42,993 nucleotides of DNA from positions 1-42,993 of the forward strand of contig JAZLLG010000064.1 in assembly GCA_045598045.1 (NCBI GenBank), written 5' to 3'. Below are positions 16,259 to 24,166 of the stretch, in pieces (the first letter of the stretch is position 1; the number at the start of each line of letters is the position of its first letter). Source of the DNA: RGIG3528 sp045598045 (GTDB lineage: Bacteria; Bacillota; Clostridia; Lachnospirales; Lachnospiraceae). Both the position numbers and the translations under genes were made by a program. The notes beneath the pieces were generated by a model. That model saw nothing but the letters and a program-made list of their open reading frames with translations, was not told the origin of the DNA and searched no databases.

Positions 16259-17419
16259 TTGGCTAAGAAAAAAAAGGAAGAGGCACCGCCGGCTGGAGCA
16301 CCTGCCTGGATGGCAACTTTCTCGGATTTGATGAATCTCCTCCTTTGTTTCTTCGTTCTTTTGTTCTCCATGTCATCTGTTGATGAGAGCAAAGCGGAAG
16401 CAATGATTAAGTCTTTGGCAGATACTTTCTCCATTTTTTCCGGAGGCGGTGAGTCTTTTGAAGACGGTGTACTTGTTTCCAGCGGTGCTACCCAGCTCAG
16501 CAATCTTGACGAATACTACACCTCATCGGGTCAGACGGATGATGGTGACAGCATTGAGAATGTCAACAGTGAAAAGAACGGTGCGGGCGAAGATGGTAAA
16601 AAGGACAACGTTCAGGAAAATCCCGGCGATCATATGAACACAGGAGACTCCGATAAACAGCCCGGACAGGACCCGGGTGATGAACCGAACCAGCAGGTCG
16701 GGGCAGATGATGACAAAAAAGCCGGTGACGGAAAGAAAGACGATACTCAAACCGGCGAAAATCAGGATAAAGACAAAGATAAAGAAAACGATAAAGAAAA
16801 CGTTGCGGACGGCGGACAGGACCAGCAGAATCCCGAAGGCTCCGGAGATCAGAACGATCATAAAAATGCAGCAATCGATGACATTGACATCGATGAAATC
16901 AAAAAGAAAGCTGCTGCGGCAGATCTTGCTGAAAATCAGGAACAGTCAGGTCTTGTATACGAAGAAGTTCTTGGTCTCGCCGAAAAGTACAATATCAGTG
17001 ATTTCATCGACATAGCCATTGATGCCGAAAGCTATCAATACGTTTCCATTCAGATTAACGGAACAGTGCTTTTTGATTCCGGAAAAGACATCATTAAGGA
17101 TGATGCCAAAGCCATCATTTCAAAGCTTGGTGATGTTCTTAAACAATACAGAGATTACAAAATCGAAGTTATAGGTCACACTGATAATGTTCCGAACGGC
17201 AAAAACTCGGATTATGCAACAAACGAACTGCTTTCCTCGGCGAGAGCAATTGCAGTTGCTTCCTACCTTGCCGAAAACAAGGGCATGGGCTGGGACAACA
17301 TTTATTTCGCAGGCCGTGGAGAACATGAGCCCATAGCAGACAATTCAACTGCTGAGGGTCGCAGACTTAACAGAAGAGTAGAGATACGTCTCTACAACAA
17401 AAAGAATTCCGAAAAGTAA
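16259..17419 (+). CDS. motB: Flagellar motor stator protein MotB with extended acidic linker
   Basis: Stator subunit that anchors the complex to peptidoglycan and carries the ion-binding aspartate. The 386-aa product is far longer than the usual 250-300. It starts TTG 16259 (GGGAGG at 16241-16246). One membrane helix follows with the ion-binding Asp at residue 23 (WMATFSDLMNLLLCFFVLLF). Residues about 85-215 form a highly charged Asp/Glu/Lys/Gln/Gly linker. The C-terminal OmpA-like domain has GHTDNVP at residues 306-312 and GRRLNRRVEIRL. Helix and OmpA domain are intact, so it should work; the linker is the unusual part. Confidence 0.94.
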   Translation: MAKKKKEEAPPAGAPAWMATFSDLMNLLLCFFVLLFSMSSVDESKAEAMIKSLADTFSIFSGGGESFEDGVLVSSGATQLSNLDEYYTSSGQTDDGDSIENVNSEKNGAGEDGKKDNVQENPGDHMNTGDSDKQPGQDPGDEPNQQVGADDDKKAGDGKKDDTQTGENQDKDKDKENDKENVADGGQDQQNPEGSGDQNDHKNAAIDDIDIDEIKKKAAAADLAENQEQSGLVYEEVLGLAEKYNISDFIDIAIDAESYQYVSIQINGTVLFDSGKDIIKDDAKAIISKLGDVLKQYRDYKIEVIGHTDNVPNGKNSDYATNELLSSARAIAVASYLAENKGMGWDNIYFAGRGEHEPIADNSTAEGRRLNRRVEIRLYNKKNSEK

Positions 17420-17429
17420 CGGAGGGCTT

Positions 17430-17948
17430 ATGAAGAAAAATATACTCGCAATCGCAATACTTGCAGCCGTGCTTGCTGACATCATTCTTTCGGCTGTGTT
17501 GCTCATATCCGTTGTTCCGGCAGCAAAGCAGAATGCAGCACTGGTTTCAAAAATCTGCCAGATTCTTGACCTTGAACTTGAGAATCCCGATGCTGCAGAC
17601 TATAGAGAGGTGCCACTTAAAGCAAGAGTACCGAAGGTTATCGGCGAAGGCATCACAATTAACCTTAAGCGTGCCGAAGGCGAAACAAAGGATGCTTTCT
17701 GTGTTCTTAATGAGTTTACCGTTGTTTTCAACAATGAGTCCGATGCTTTTAAGGATGCGGAACCGACCATCGACAATCAGAAAACGGTTCTCAACAATTA
17801 CGTAGTTACAAAGATCAGTCAGTATACAAAAGAAGACCTTATGGAGCATAAGGCTGACATTGAAAAGGAAGTCCTTTCATACTGCAAGTCCTACTTTGGC
17901 TCTCAGGACCTTGTTGTTGAAGTTGTTCTTTCATTCATCGTATCATAA
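17430..17948 (+). CDS. fliL: Flagellar basal body-associated protein FliL
   Basis: Single-pass membrane protein that rings the stator and supports torque. The 172-aa product has an N-terminal membrane helix (residues about 5-28, ILAIAILAAVLADIILSAVL) and an extracytoplasmic stomatin-like FliL domain. That domain ends with the family's C-terminal pattern LMEHKADIEKEVLSYCKSYF then a hydrophobic strand, VVEVVLSFIVS. GGAGGG lies before ATG 17430. It stands between motB and fliM, as is usual in Firmicutes. Sequence conservation is low in this family, so position weighs in the call. Confidence 0.85.
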   Translation: MKKNILAIAILAAVLADIILSAVLLISVVPAAKQNAALVSKICQILDLELENPDAADYREVPLKARVPKVIGEGITINLKRAEGETKDAFCVLNEFTVVFNNESDAFKDAEPTIDNQKTVLNNYVVTKISQYTKEDLMEHKADIEKEVLSYCKSYFGSQDLVVEVVLSFIVS

Positions 17949-17972
17949 TTATTTTCAGTAAAGGAAACCGGT

Positions 17973-18953
17973 ATGGGAGACGTATTATCCCAAAAAGAAA
18001 TAGATGACCTGTTGAAGGCGTTTTCCACAGGTGAGCTTGATGCCGAGGAATTAAAAGAGACTAACGAAGTCGTTGTTAAAAACTACGATTTCTCACGTCC
18101 TTCCAAATTCTCAAGAGAGCATCTCCGTACGCTCGAAATTATTTTTGAGCATTTCGGACGTTTGCTTTCCACGCATTTTCCGGCTTATCTCCGTGCCAAT
18201 ACCCAGTTGGAAGTAATCAACTCCGAAGCAATTATCTACGCGGAGTTTACGAACGCGCTTTCCAACCCTGTTCTTCTTGGCATGGTTGATTTTACACCTC
18301 TTGACGGAAATATCATTGTCGAACTTTCGGACAACATCGGATTTGCCATTGTTGACCGAATGCTTGGCGGTGCCGGGCTTCCGCTTGACAAGTCCAGAAA
18401 CTTTACTGAAATTGAGCAGACAATTCTTGAACGTATTTTCGTAATGATTACGAATCAGCTTGCTGAGCCTTGGAACAACGTTGTTGAATTGGAGCCTCAC
18501 TTTACAAGAATCGAGACAAACTCTCAGTTCGCTCAGTTTATCTCTCCCAATGAAACGGTTGCCCTCATTACGATGAGCATCAAAATCGGCAACGTTGAAG
18601 GTATGATGAACATATGTATTCCTTACGCTGTTGTAGAGCCTGTTATTGATAAGCTGAACACCAAATACTGGTATTCGACTCTTCAGGAAAAAGACGATAC
18701 TTCCTACAGGGAATTCATCGAAGTTGCGATTCAAAGGGCCAAGATTCCGATTCGTACCGTTCTCGGAAAAAGTGTTATTTCCGTCAACGACTACATCAAT
18801 ATGGCTAAAGGTGACATAATAAGGCTTGATAAAAAGGTTAACGAAGAGCTTGATATTTATGTCGGAAACATATATAAATTTACTGGAATGCCGGGTGAAT
18901 CCTCGGATTCCTACGCAGTTAAAATTTCTACAGTAATCAGAGAGGAGCAGTAG
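17973..18953 (+). CDS. fliM: Flagellar motor switch protein FliM
   Basis: Middle part of the C-ring; binds CheY-P and transmits switching to FliG. The 326-aa product starts MGDVLSQKEIDDLLKAF, the conserved CheY-P docking peptide. Next comes the CheC-like middle domain (SRPSKFSREHLRTLEIIFEH near residue 33; GMVDFTPLDGN), and a C-terminal SpoA/FliN-like domain (AKIPIRTVLGKSVISVNDYI near residue 253). AAAGGAA precedes ATG 17973. fliY starts 1 base after its stop. Confidence 0.96.
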   Translation: MGDVLSQKEIDDLLKAFSTGELDAEELKETNEVVVKNYDFSRPSKFSREHLRTLEIIFEHFGRLLSTHFPAYLRANTQLEVINSEAIIYAEFTNALSNPVLLGMVDFTPLDGNIIVELSDNIGFAIVDRMLGGAGLPLDKSRNFTEIEQTILERIFVMITNQLAEPWNNVVELEPHFTRIETNSQFAQFISPNETVALITMSIKIGNVEGMMNICIPYAVVEPVIDKLNTKYWYSTLQEKDDTSYREFIEVAIQRAKIPIRTVLGKSVISVNDYINMAKGDIIRLDKKVNEELDIYVGNIYKFTGMPGESSDSYAVKISTVIREEQ

Positions 18954-18954
18954 T

Positions 18955-20154
18955 ATGGATGGTTTATTATCCCAGGAAGAAATAAACGCATTATTTAATT
19001 CTTCCGATGACGAAACCGAAGATACCGGAGCTTCTTCAACAGGCGGAGCTGAGCTCAGTGCTGACGAGAAGGACGCAATCGGTGAAATTTCCAACATAAG
19101 CATGGGCTCCTCAGCCACAACGCTTGCAGCTCTTGTTAATCAGAAGGTTGATATTTCAACACCTACAGTAAATATACTTACATGGGACCAGCTTGTTGCC
19201 AAATATGACAAGCCTTGTATATTCATTCAGATTCTCTATAAAGAGGGTCTTGACGGAAATAATATCCTCATTCTTAAAGAACAGGATGTTAAGATTATTG
19301 CCGATCTTATGATGGGCGGTGACGGTTCCAACACCGCGGGCGATCTTTCCGATCTTCATTTGAGTGCTATAAGCGAAGCAATGAACCAGATGATGGGTTC
19401 GGCATCAACTTCGATTTCATCAATGATTGAAACAAAAGTTGATATCACGCCTCCGACAGCCAATATCGTAGATATGGCTTCAATTAAGGACGGCTCGGAA
19501 ATTTCAGATTTCCTTAAAGGTGAATTTTGTCAGGTTGCTTTCCGTATGACAATCGGCGATCTTGTAGACAGTACACTTATGCAGCTTTATCCTGTACAGT
19601 TTGCAAAGGATCTCTATAAGAAGTTTACAGGCGGAGAAGAACCTGCAAAAGAAGAGGAACCGGCACCTGCACCCGCACCTGCCGCTGCTCCTGCCCCTGC
19701 CGAAGCTCCTTCTGCAGCACCTTCGCAGCCCGATCCCAATATGATGAATCAGGGCATGATGAACCCCGGAATGATGAATCCGGGTATGATGAATCCTGCA
19801 ATGATGAATCAGATGATGAATCCTGCAATGATGGCTCAGATGATGCCTCAGCAGCCCGAAGCCAACGTATATGCTGCTCAGTTCCAGCCTTTTGTTCAGG
19901 CTCAGAGCCCGCTGCTTCAGACAGAAAACATTGACCTTCTCCTTGATGTTCCGTTGGAGGTTTCTGTTGAGCTCGGACGAACAAGCAAATCCATTAAAGA
20001 AATACTTGATTTTGCTCCCGGAACCGTGGTTGAGCTTAATCGTATTGCAGGTGAACCTATCGATGTCCTTGTCAACGGAAAATTCGTTGCAAAGGGCGAG
20101 GTTGTAGTTATCGGAGAGTCTTTTGGTATAAGAATTTCAGATGTAATAAAGTAA
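18955..20154 (+). CDS. fliY: Flagellar switch protein and CheY-P phosphatase FliY
   Basis: Replaces FliN in many Gram-positive bacteria: part of the C-ring that also dephosphorylates CheY-P. The 399-aa product has an N-terminal peptide MDGLLSQEEINALF and a CheC-type phosphatase domain with both active sites visible (E44/N47 in EISN and E141/N144 in EAMN). A Pro/Ala linker (residues about 230-258) leads into a Met/Asn/Pro repeat (about 262-298). The FliN/SpoA domain at the C-terminus has LLLDVPLEVSVELGRTSKSI. GAGGAG lies before ATG 18955. The linker repeat is unusual. Confidence 0.96.
   Translation: MDGLLSQEEINALFNSSDDETEDTGASSTGGAELSADEKDAIGEISNISMGSSATTLAALVNQKVDISTPTVNILTWDQLVAKYDKPCIFIQILYKEGLDGNNILILKEQDVKIIADLMMGGDGSNTAGDLSDLHLSAISEAMNQMMGSASTSISSMIETKVDITPPTANIVDMASIKDGSEISDFLKGEFCQVAFRMTIGDLVDSTLMQLYPVQFAKDLYKKFTGGEEPAKEEEPAPAPAPAAAPAPAEAPSAAPSQPDPNMMNQGMMNPGMMNPGMMNPAMMNQMMNPAMMAQMMPQQPEANVYAAQFQPFVQAQSPLLQTENIDLLLDVPLEVSVELGRTSKSIKEILDFAPGTVVELNRIAGEPIDVLVNGKFVAKGEVVVIGESFGIRISDVIK
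19741..19855 (+). repeat. In-frame tandem repeat encoding a Met-rich linker in fliY
   Basis: An approximately 15-base unit (atgatgaaycctgga-like) is repeated in frame and encodes MMNPG/MMNPA/MMNQ units, ending in MMAQMM. It lies between the CheC-like and FliN-like domains. The preceding 60 bases are a separate Ala/Pro-coding repeat. Confidence 0.85.
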
Positions 20155-20208
20155 TACTTTAAATAGTATCTAAATTACCAAAAAATGATTAAATAACTCT
20201 TAACTGCA

Positions 20209-20238
20209 TTGTTATTTATTCTTCGAATATGGTATAAT
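20209..20238 (+). promoter_or_regulatory. Sigma-A-type promoter of cheY
   Basis: TTGTTA (20209-20214), 18 bases, and TATAAT (20233-20238) with an extended -10 TGG directly upstream. It lies in the 129-base gap after fliY and 45 bases before cheY. cheY and the export-gate genes can therefore be transcribed apart from the upstream promoters. Confidence 0.75.
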
Positions 20239-20283
20239 CACACCACAAATGTTTTTACTAATACAAAAGACAGGAGAGTAGTT

Positions 20284-20646
20284 ATGGCAAAGAGTATTTT
20301 GATTTGTGACGATGCAGCTTTCATGAGAATGATGATTAAGGACATTCTTACAAAGAATGGTTACGACATTGCAGGGGAAGCTGAAAATGGTGCGATCGCA
20401 GTCGATAAGTATTCAGAAACTAAACCCGATCTTGTAATGATGGATATTACAATGCCTGAGCTCGATGGTATCGGTGCTCTTAAGGCTATCCGTGCAAAAG
20501 ACAGCGGCGCTAATATCATCATGTGCTCAGCTATGGGCCAGCAGGCAATGGTTATCGAGTCTATTCAGGCAGGTGCTAAGGACTTTATCGTTAAGCCTTT
20601 CCAGGCAGACCGTGTACTTGAGGCTGTTAGAAAAGTAATCGGCTAA
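20284..20646 (+). CDS. cheY: Chemotaxis response regulator CheY
   Basis: Diffusible single-domain regulator; phosphorylated by CheA, it binds FliM and changes rotation. The 120-aa product has all receiver residues: acidic pair D9/D10, phospho-acceptor D54 (DLVMMDITMP), S82 in place of the common Thr, and K104 in DFIVKPF. ATG 20284 is chosen because AGGAG lies at 20272-20276 and it gives the standard CheY length. Reading further upstream in frame would enter the promoter. It is followed within 2 bases by fliO. Confidence 0.97.
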   Translation: MAKSILICDDAAFMRMMIKDILTKNGYDIAGEAENGAIAVDKYSETKPDLVMMDITMPELDGIGALKAIRAKDSGANIIMCSAMGQQAMVIESIQAGAKDFIVKPFQADRVLEAVRKVIG

Positions 20647-20648
20647 AT

Positions 20649-21086
20649 ATGTTTATGATATATCTTTCAGCAACAGGTCTCCCTGGTGTGAAAAGCACAA
20701 GGGACAGCCTTCTGGAGCTGCTTGGTGTAATCGTTATCTTTATCATAGTTATCGTTTTATGCTATCTGACGACAAAGTTTGTTGCCGGTAAACAGATTAA
20801 GCAGAAAAGCAGTGGTAACATTCAGCTGATAGAGACATATTCGATTGCGCAGAACAGATATCTTCAGTTGTTGAAGATTGGCAGGAAGTACGTTGTCATA
20901 AGTGTAACGAAGGACAACGTAAGCCTTCTTGCGGAGCTTTCTGAGGATGAGCTCGTGCCTGTTGAAACAGGTACCGTTCAGACACAGGTGTCCTTTAAGG
21001 ATGTCCTTGGCAGAATGCTTAAAAAGGGTGATGCTTTAAATAACGAAGCACCGGGCTCTTCAGAAAATACAAACGAAAATAAGTAA
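20649..21086 (+). CDS. fliO: Flagellar biosynthetic protein FliO (FliZ of Bacillus)
   Basis: Membrane helper for assembly of the FliP ring of the export gate. The 145-aa product has one membrane helix at about residues 23-42 (LLGVIVIFIIVIVLCYLTTK), then the FliO core NIQLIETYSIAQNRYLQLLK with KYVVISVTKDNVSLLAELSE, and a soluble tail. The start could be ATG 20649 or codon 3; no clear ribosome site is seen, so coupling to cheY is likely. It is placed directly before fliP, as usual. Confidence 0.88.
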   Translation: MFMIYLSATGLPGVKSTRDSLLELLGVIVIFIIVIVLCYLTTKFVAGKQIKQKSSGNIQLIETYSIAQNRYLQLLKIGRKYVVISVTKDNVSLLAELSEDELVPVETGTVQTQVSFKDVLGRMLKKGDALNNEAPGSSENTNENK

Positions 21087-21108
21087 TACAAATTAAGGTT
21101 AATTCAGC

Positions 21109-21945
21109 ATGTCACAGAACAGGAAAAATTACAAAAAGCTTATTCTTTTTGTATGTATGGTTCTTATGATGGCGTTAACCTCTATTTGTTTTTCAAAAAC
21201 AAACAATGTCTATGCTGCCGAAGATGCAACTGAGAAAAGAAGCGGTTTTTCTTTGCAAGGTAATCTTGGTGACATGGACATTTCTTTGTCTACAGGAGAA
21301 GATGATTCCGGCAACGGTTTATCATCAACACTTCGTATTCTCGGTATCTTAACCGTAATCTCATTGGCTCCGTCCATTCTCATAATGGTCACAAGCTTCA
21401 TGAGAATTCTCATAGTACTTCATTTTGTGCGTTCGGCATTGGGAATGCAGACAACGCCTCCGAATCAGGTTATTATCGGACTTGCGCTTTTCCTGACGTT
21501 TTTCATTATGGAACCTGTATTCTCCCAAATTAATCAGAACGCAATAATTCCTCTTGAAAACAATCAAATTACATATGAACAGGCGATAACAGAAGGAATA
21601 GAGCCTATCAGAGAATTTATGTTCTCACAGATTCGAAACGAGTCGGATCTGACATTGTTCTGCAAGATTGCGGAAATTGACACAGTGGAAACGCTTGCCG
21701 ATATTCCGACATATGTACTTATTCCCGCATTTATCATATCTGAGTTGAGAATAGCCTTTTATATAGGCTTTATCATATATCTGCCCTTTATTGTCATAGA
21801 TATGGTTGTTTCTTCCACACTTATGTCAATGGGTATGATGATGCTTCCGCCTACAACAATTTCAACACCTTTTAAGATTCTGCTTTTTGTTGTAGTTGAT
21901 GGTTGGGGACTCGTAATAGAACAGCTTGTGATGACGTTTAGATGA
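21109..21945 (+). CDS. fliP: Flagellar export gate protein FliP
   Basis: Core pore subunit of the flagellar type III export gate. The 278-aa product has a cleavable signal peptide (about residues 1-36, ending VYA-AE), then the conserved FliP helices: SLAPSILIMVTSFMRILIVL, HFVRSALGMQTTPPNQVIIG, LIPAFIISELRIAFYIGFII and VSSTLMSMGMMMLPPTTIST. The length is slightly above the usual 220-250 because of a longer N-terminal segment rich in Asp/Ser/Gly. Only a weak AAGG site precedes ATG 21109. fliR follows one base after the stop. Confidence 0.96.
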   Translation: MSQNRKNYKKLILFVCMVLMMALTSICFSKTNNVYAAEDATEKRSGFSLQGNLGDMDISLSTGEDDSGNGLSSTLRILGILTVISLAPSILIMVTSFMRILIVLHFVRSALGMQTTPPNQVIIGLALFLTFFIMEPVFSQINQNAIIPLENNQITYEQAITEGIEPIREFMFSQIRNESDLTLFCKIAEIDTVETLADIPTYVLIPAFIISELRIAFYIGFIIYLPFIVIDMVVSSTLMSMGMMMLPPTTISTPFKILLFVVVDGWGLVIEQLVMTFR

Positions 21946-21946
21946 T

Positions 21947-22726
21947 ATGGCAGTGTTTACTCTTGAAAACCTTGAATTTCTGCTTGCTATTCTCGTCAGA
22001 ATATCCGCTTTCATTTTCGTAGCGCCTATTTTTTCACTGAAAAATATGCCTGCGAGAGCGAAGATACTTCTTTCTGTTGCCGTGGCGGTTGTTGTTTACT
22101 GCGTCACGCCTTTCAGACAGCTTGAGTACAGCGGAGTAATCGGGTATGCAACTCTTCTTGTAAAAGAAGCTATTGTTGGGCTTATTTTGGGCCTTTTTGC
22201 CAATCTTGCATACTATATTCTCAGCTTTGCAGGTCAGATGATTGATATGGAAGTCGGACTTTCCAACACTCAGGAACTTGATCCTCAAAGCCAGATTTCG
22301 GTTACGATTTCCTCATCGCTTTTGAACTATTCGGTGCTTTTGACATTACTTGTCACAAACATGCATCTTTTTATACTCAAAGCGATAATCGATTCCTTTT
22401 CGGCTATTCCCGTCGGAGGGCTTGTACTTCACGGAGACATATATAAAGTTTACCTCGTTTATATATGTGATTATATGATTATCGCCTTTAGAATTATTTT
22501 GCCGGAATTTGCGGCTATGCTTGTGGTAAATACTGTTCTTGCCATTCTTGCAAAAGCAGCACCGCAGCTTAATATGTTTGTTATCGGTTATCAGCTTAAG
22601 ATCTTTGTTGGTCTGACCGTGCTTGTCGTTATGCTTCTCTTATTACCGGGTATATCGGACATGATTTTCGGAAATATGATAGATAACATGAAAAATGCTT
22701 TATATTATATGGGAGGAGGAAGCTAA
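21947..22726 (+). CDS. fliR: Flagellar export gate protein FliR
   Basis: Single-copy subunit that completes the FliP5R1Q4 gate. The 259-aa product is hydrophobic with about six helices. It has the family motifs LAILVRISAFIFVAPIFSLK, KEAIVGLILGLFANLAYYIL, SFAGQMIDMEVGLS and LAKAAPQLNMFVIGYQLKIF. The gene lies directly between fliP and fliQ, whereas in most bacteria fliQ comes between fliP and fliR. No ribosome site is evident, which suggests coupling to fliP (the fliP stop is one base upstream). Identification of both fliR and fliQ is firm, so the swap is real. Confidence 0.96.
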   Translation: MAVFTLENLEFLLAILVRISAFIFVAPIFSLKNMPARAKILLSVAVAVVVYCVTPFRQLEYSGVIGYATLLVKEAIVGLILGLFANLAYYILSFAGQMIDMEVGLSNTQELDPQSQISVTISSSLLNYSVLLTLLVTNMHLFILKAIIDSFSAIPVGGLVLHGDIYKVYLVYICDYMIIAFRIILPEFAAMLVVNTVLAILAKAAPQLNMFVIGYQLKIFVGLTVLVVMLLLLPGISDMIFGNMIDNMKNALYYMGGGS

Positions 22727-22993
22727 ATGAACGAACAGACAATCATTGACATATTTTCGCAGACGATTGTTCTTGCACTTAAAATTGCGGCTCCCATGCT
22801 TCTGATTTCCCTTATCATTGGCCTTATAATCAGTATTTTGCAGACGCTTACATCGATTCAGGAATCAACGCTTACGTTTGTACCGAAGCTTCTCGGAGTT
22901 TTCCTTGTGCTTATTCTTGCGGGAAGCTGGATAATAACAATGCTTAGAGAATACATCATAGAGCTTTTCAATTTTTCGAGTTATCTTGGGTAA
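22727..22993 (+). CDS. fliQ: Flagellar export gate protein FliQ
   Basis: Two-helix subunit of the export gate. The 88-aa product reads as a complete FliQ: MNEQTIIDIFSQTIVLALKI, APMLLISLIIGLIISILQTL, then TSIQESTLTFVPKLLGVFLV. GGAGGAGG lies just upstream, inside the fliR end, and the ATG abuts the fliR stop with no gap. It lies after fliR and not before it. flhB begins 4 bases later. Confidence 0.96.
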   Translation: MNEQTIIDIFSQTIVLALKIAAPMLLISLIIGLIISILQTLTSIQESTLTFVPKLLGVFLVLILAGSWIITMLREYIIELFNFSSYLG

Positions 22994-22997
22994 ATAC

Positions 22998-24143
22998 ATG
23001 AAACGAAGCGAACTCCTCATTCAAAGCGAATATGATTGCAGATTTAGGCTAAATCTTCAGCTCTTCGCGGATGAAGGAGCCGGCGGAGAAAAGACCGAAG
23101 AAGCTACAGCAAAAAGGCTGGAAGATGCCCGTAAGGAAGGTCAGGTAAACAAAAGCCAGGAACTTGTTACGGCGGCCATGCTCTTTGCGCTGTTTATCAC
23201 CGTAAAGATTTTTGTAAGCTTCATCGGTGAAAATCTGTTGAAAGCTTTCCCCGAGAGCTACACAAGCATTCATGTGTATGCTGTCGAAAAGCCTGAGATT
23301 GGCTTTTTTACTTCGATTCTGCAACAGAGTTTTTTGCGAATCATTATTACAACGCTTCCGGTGCTTGTTATTGCCGTTGTAGTCGCTTTCTTTGTTAATG
23401 TGGCTCAGGTTAAATGGAAGCCGACCGCGAAGCCGTTACAGCCGAAACTTGAGAAAATAAGCCCGCTTAAAGGCTTTAAGCGTATGTTTTCTTCGGAAAA
23501 GCTGTTTGATCTTGTTAAGTCCGTTGCAAAAATAGGTTTGATTTTCTATATTGCGTGGACATCAATAATCAAAGACTACGATACGATTAAAATTCTATAC
23601 GAAGTCGAGCTTATGGCTGCAGTAAAGTATATAGGCAACTTCGTAATAAATATGGGAATCAAGATTTCCGCCGTATATCTCATTATCGGTCTTGCTGACT
23701 ACATCTATCACTTCTTAAAGTTTAAGAAGGATATGAAGATGACAAAGCAGGAAGTTAAGGATGAGTTTAAACAGCAGGAAGGTGATCCTCAGGTTAAGGG
23801 CCGAATCAAGCAGAAAATGCGTGAAGCATCTCAAAGACGTATGATGCAGAAGGTTCCTGATGCGGATGTTGTAATTACGAACCCTACGCATTTCGCATGT
23901 GCCCTTAAGTACGACAAGGCTGTTGCATCTGCACCTGTTCTTGTTGCCAAAGGTGCCGATTACGTGGCTCAGAAAATTAAAGAGGTGGCGAGAGAGGCTA
24001 AAGTTCCTATTGTTGAGAATAAGGCTCTTGCCAGAATGCTTTACACAAACGTTGATTTGGACAGTGAAATTCCTCCGGAGCTCTATGCGATGGCGGCAGA
24101 GGTTCTGTCCTACGTTTACCAGACTACCGGAAAACAATACTAA
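22998..24143 (+). CDS. flhB: Flagellar export specificity switch FlhB
   Basis: Controls the switch from rod/hook to filament export after self-cleavage. The 381-aa product has a soluble start, RLNLQLFADEGAGGEKTEEA (about residues 15-34), and four membrane helices (about 50-70, 100-130, 165-185, 205-230). The cytoplasmic domain carries the autocleavage motif NPTH at residues 295-298 (VVITNPTHFACALKYD). ATG 22998 is used; an in-frame TTG at 22986 overlaps fliQ. The ribosome site is weak. The length is slightly above the common 350-360 because of the N-terminal extension. Confidence 0.95.
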   Translation: MKRSELLIQSEYDCRFRLNLQLFADEGAGGEKTEEATAKRLEDARKEGQVNKSQELVTAAMLFALFITVKIFVSFIGENLLKAFPESYTSIHVYAVEKPEIGFFTSILQQSFLRIIITTLPVLVIAVVVAFFVNVAQVKWKPTAKPLQPKLEKISPLKGFKRMFSSEKLFDLVKSVAKIGLIFYIAWTSIIKDYDTIKILYEVELMAAVKYIGNFVINMGIKISAVYLIIGLADYIYHFLKFKKDMKMTKQEVKDEFKQQEGDPQVKGRIKQKMREASQRRMMQKVPDADVVITNPTHFACALKYDKAVASAPVLVAKGADYVAQKIKEVAREAKVPIVENKALARMLYTNVDLDSEIPPELYAMAAEVLSYVYQTTGKQY

Positions 24144-24166
24144 GACTAAAAGGAAAGGTGCACAAA

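Noticed and set aside
18111..19118. Long open frame (335 codons) on the minus strand opposite fliM/fliY
   Set aside because: It is antisense to two certain genes, has no ribosome site, and its protein has no coherent domain. It comes from codon bias on the coding strand. The same applies to the minus-strand frames at 24917-25666 and 35499-36224.
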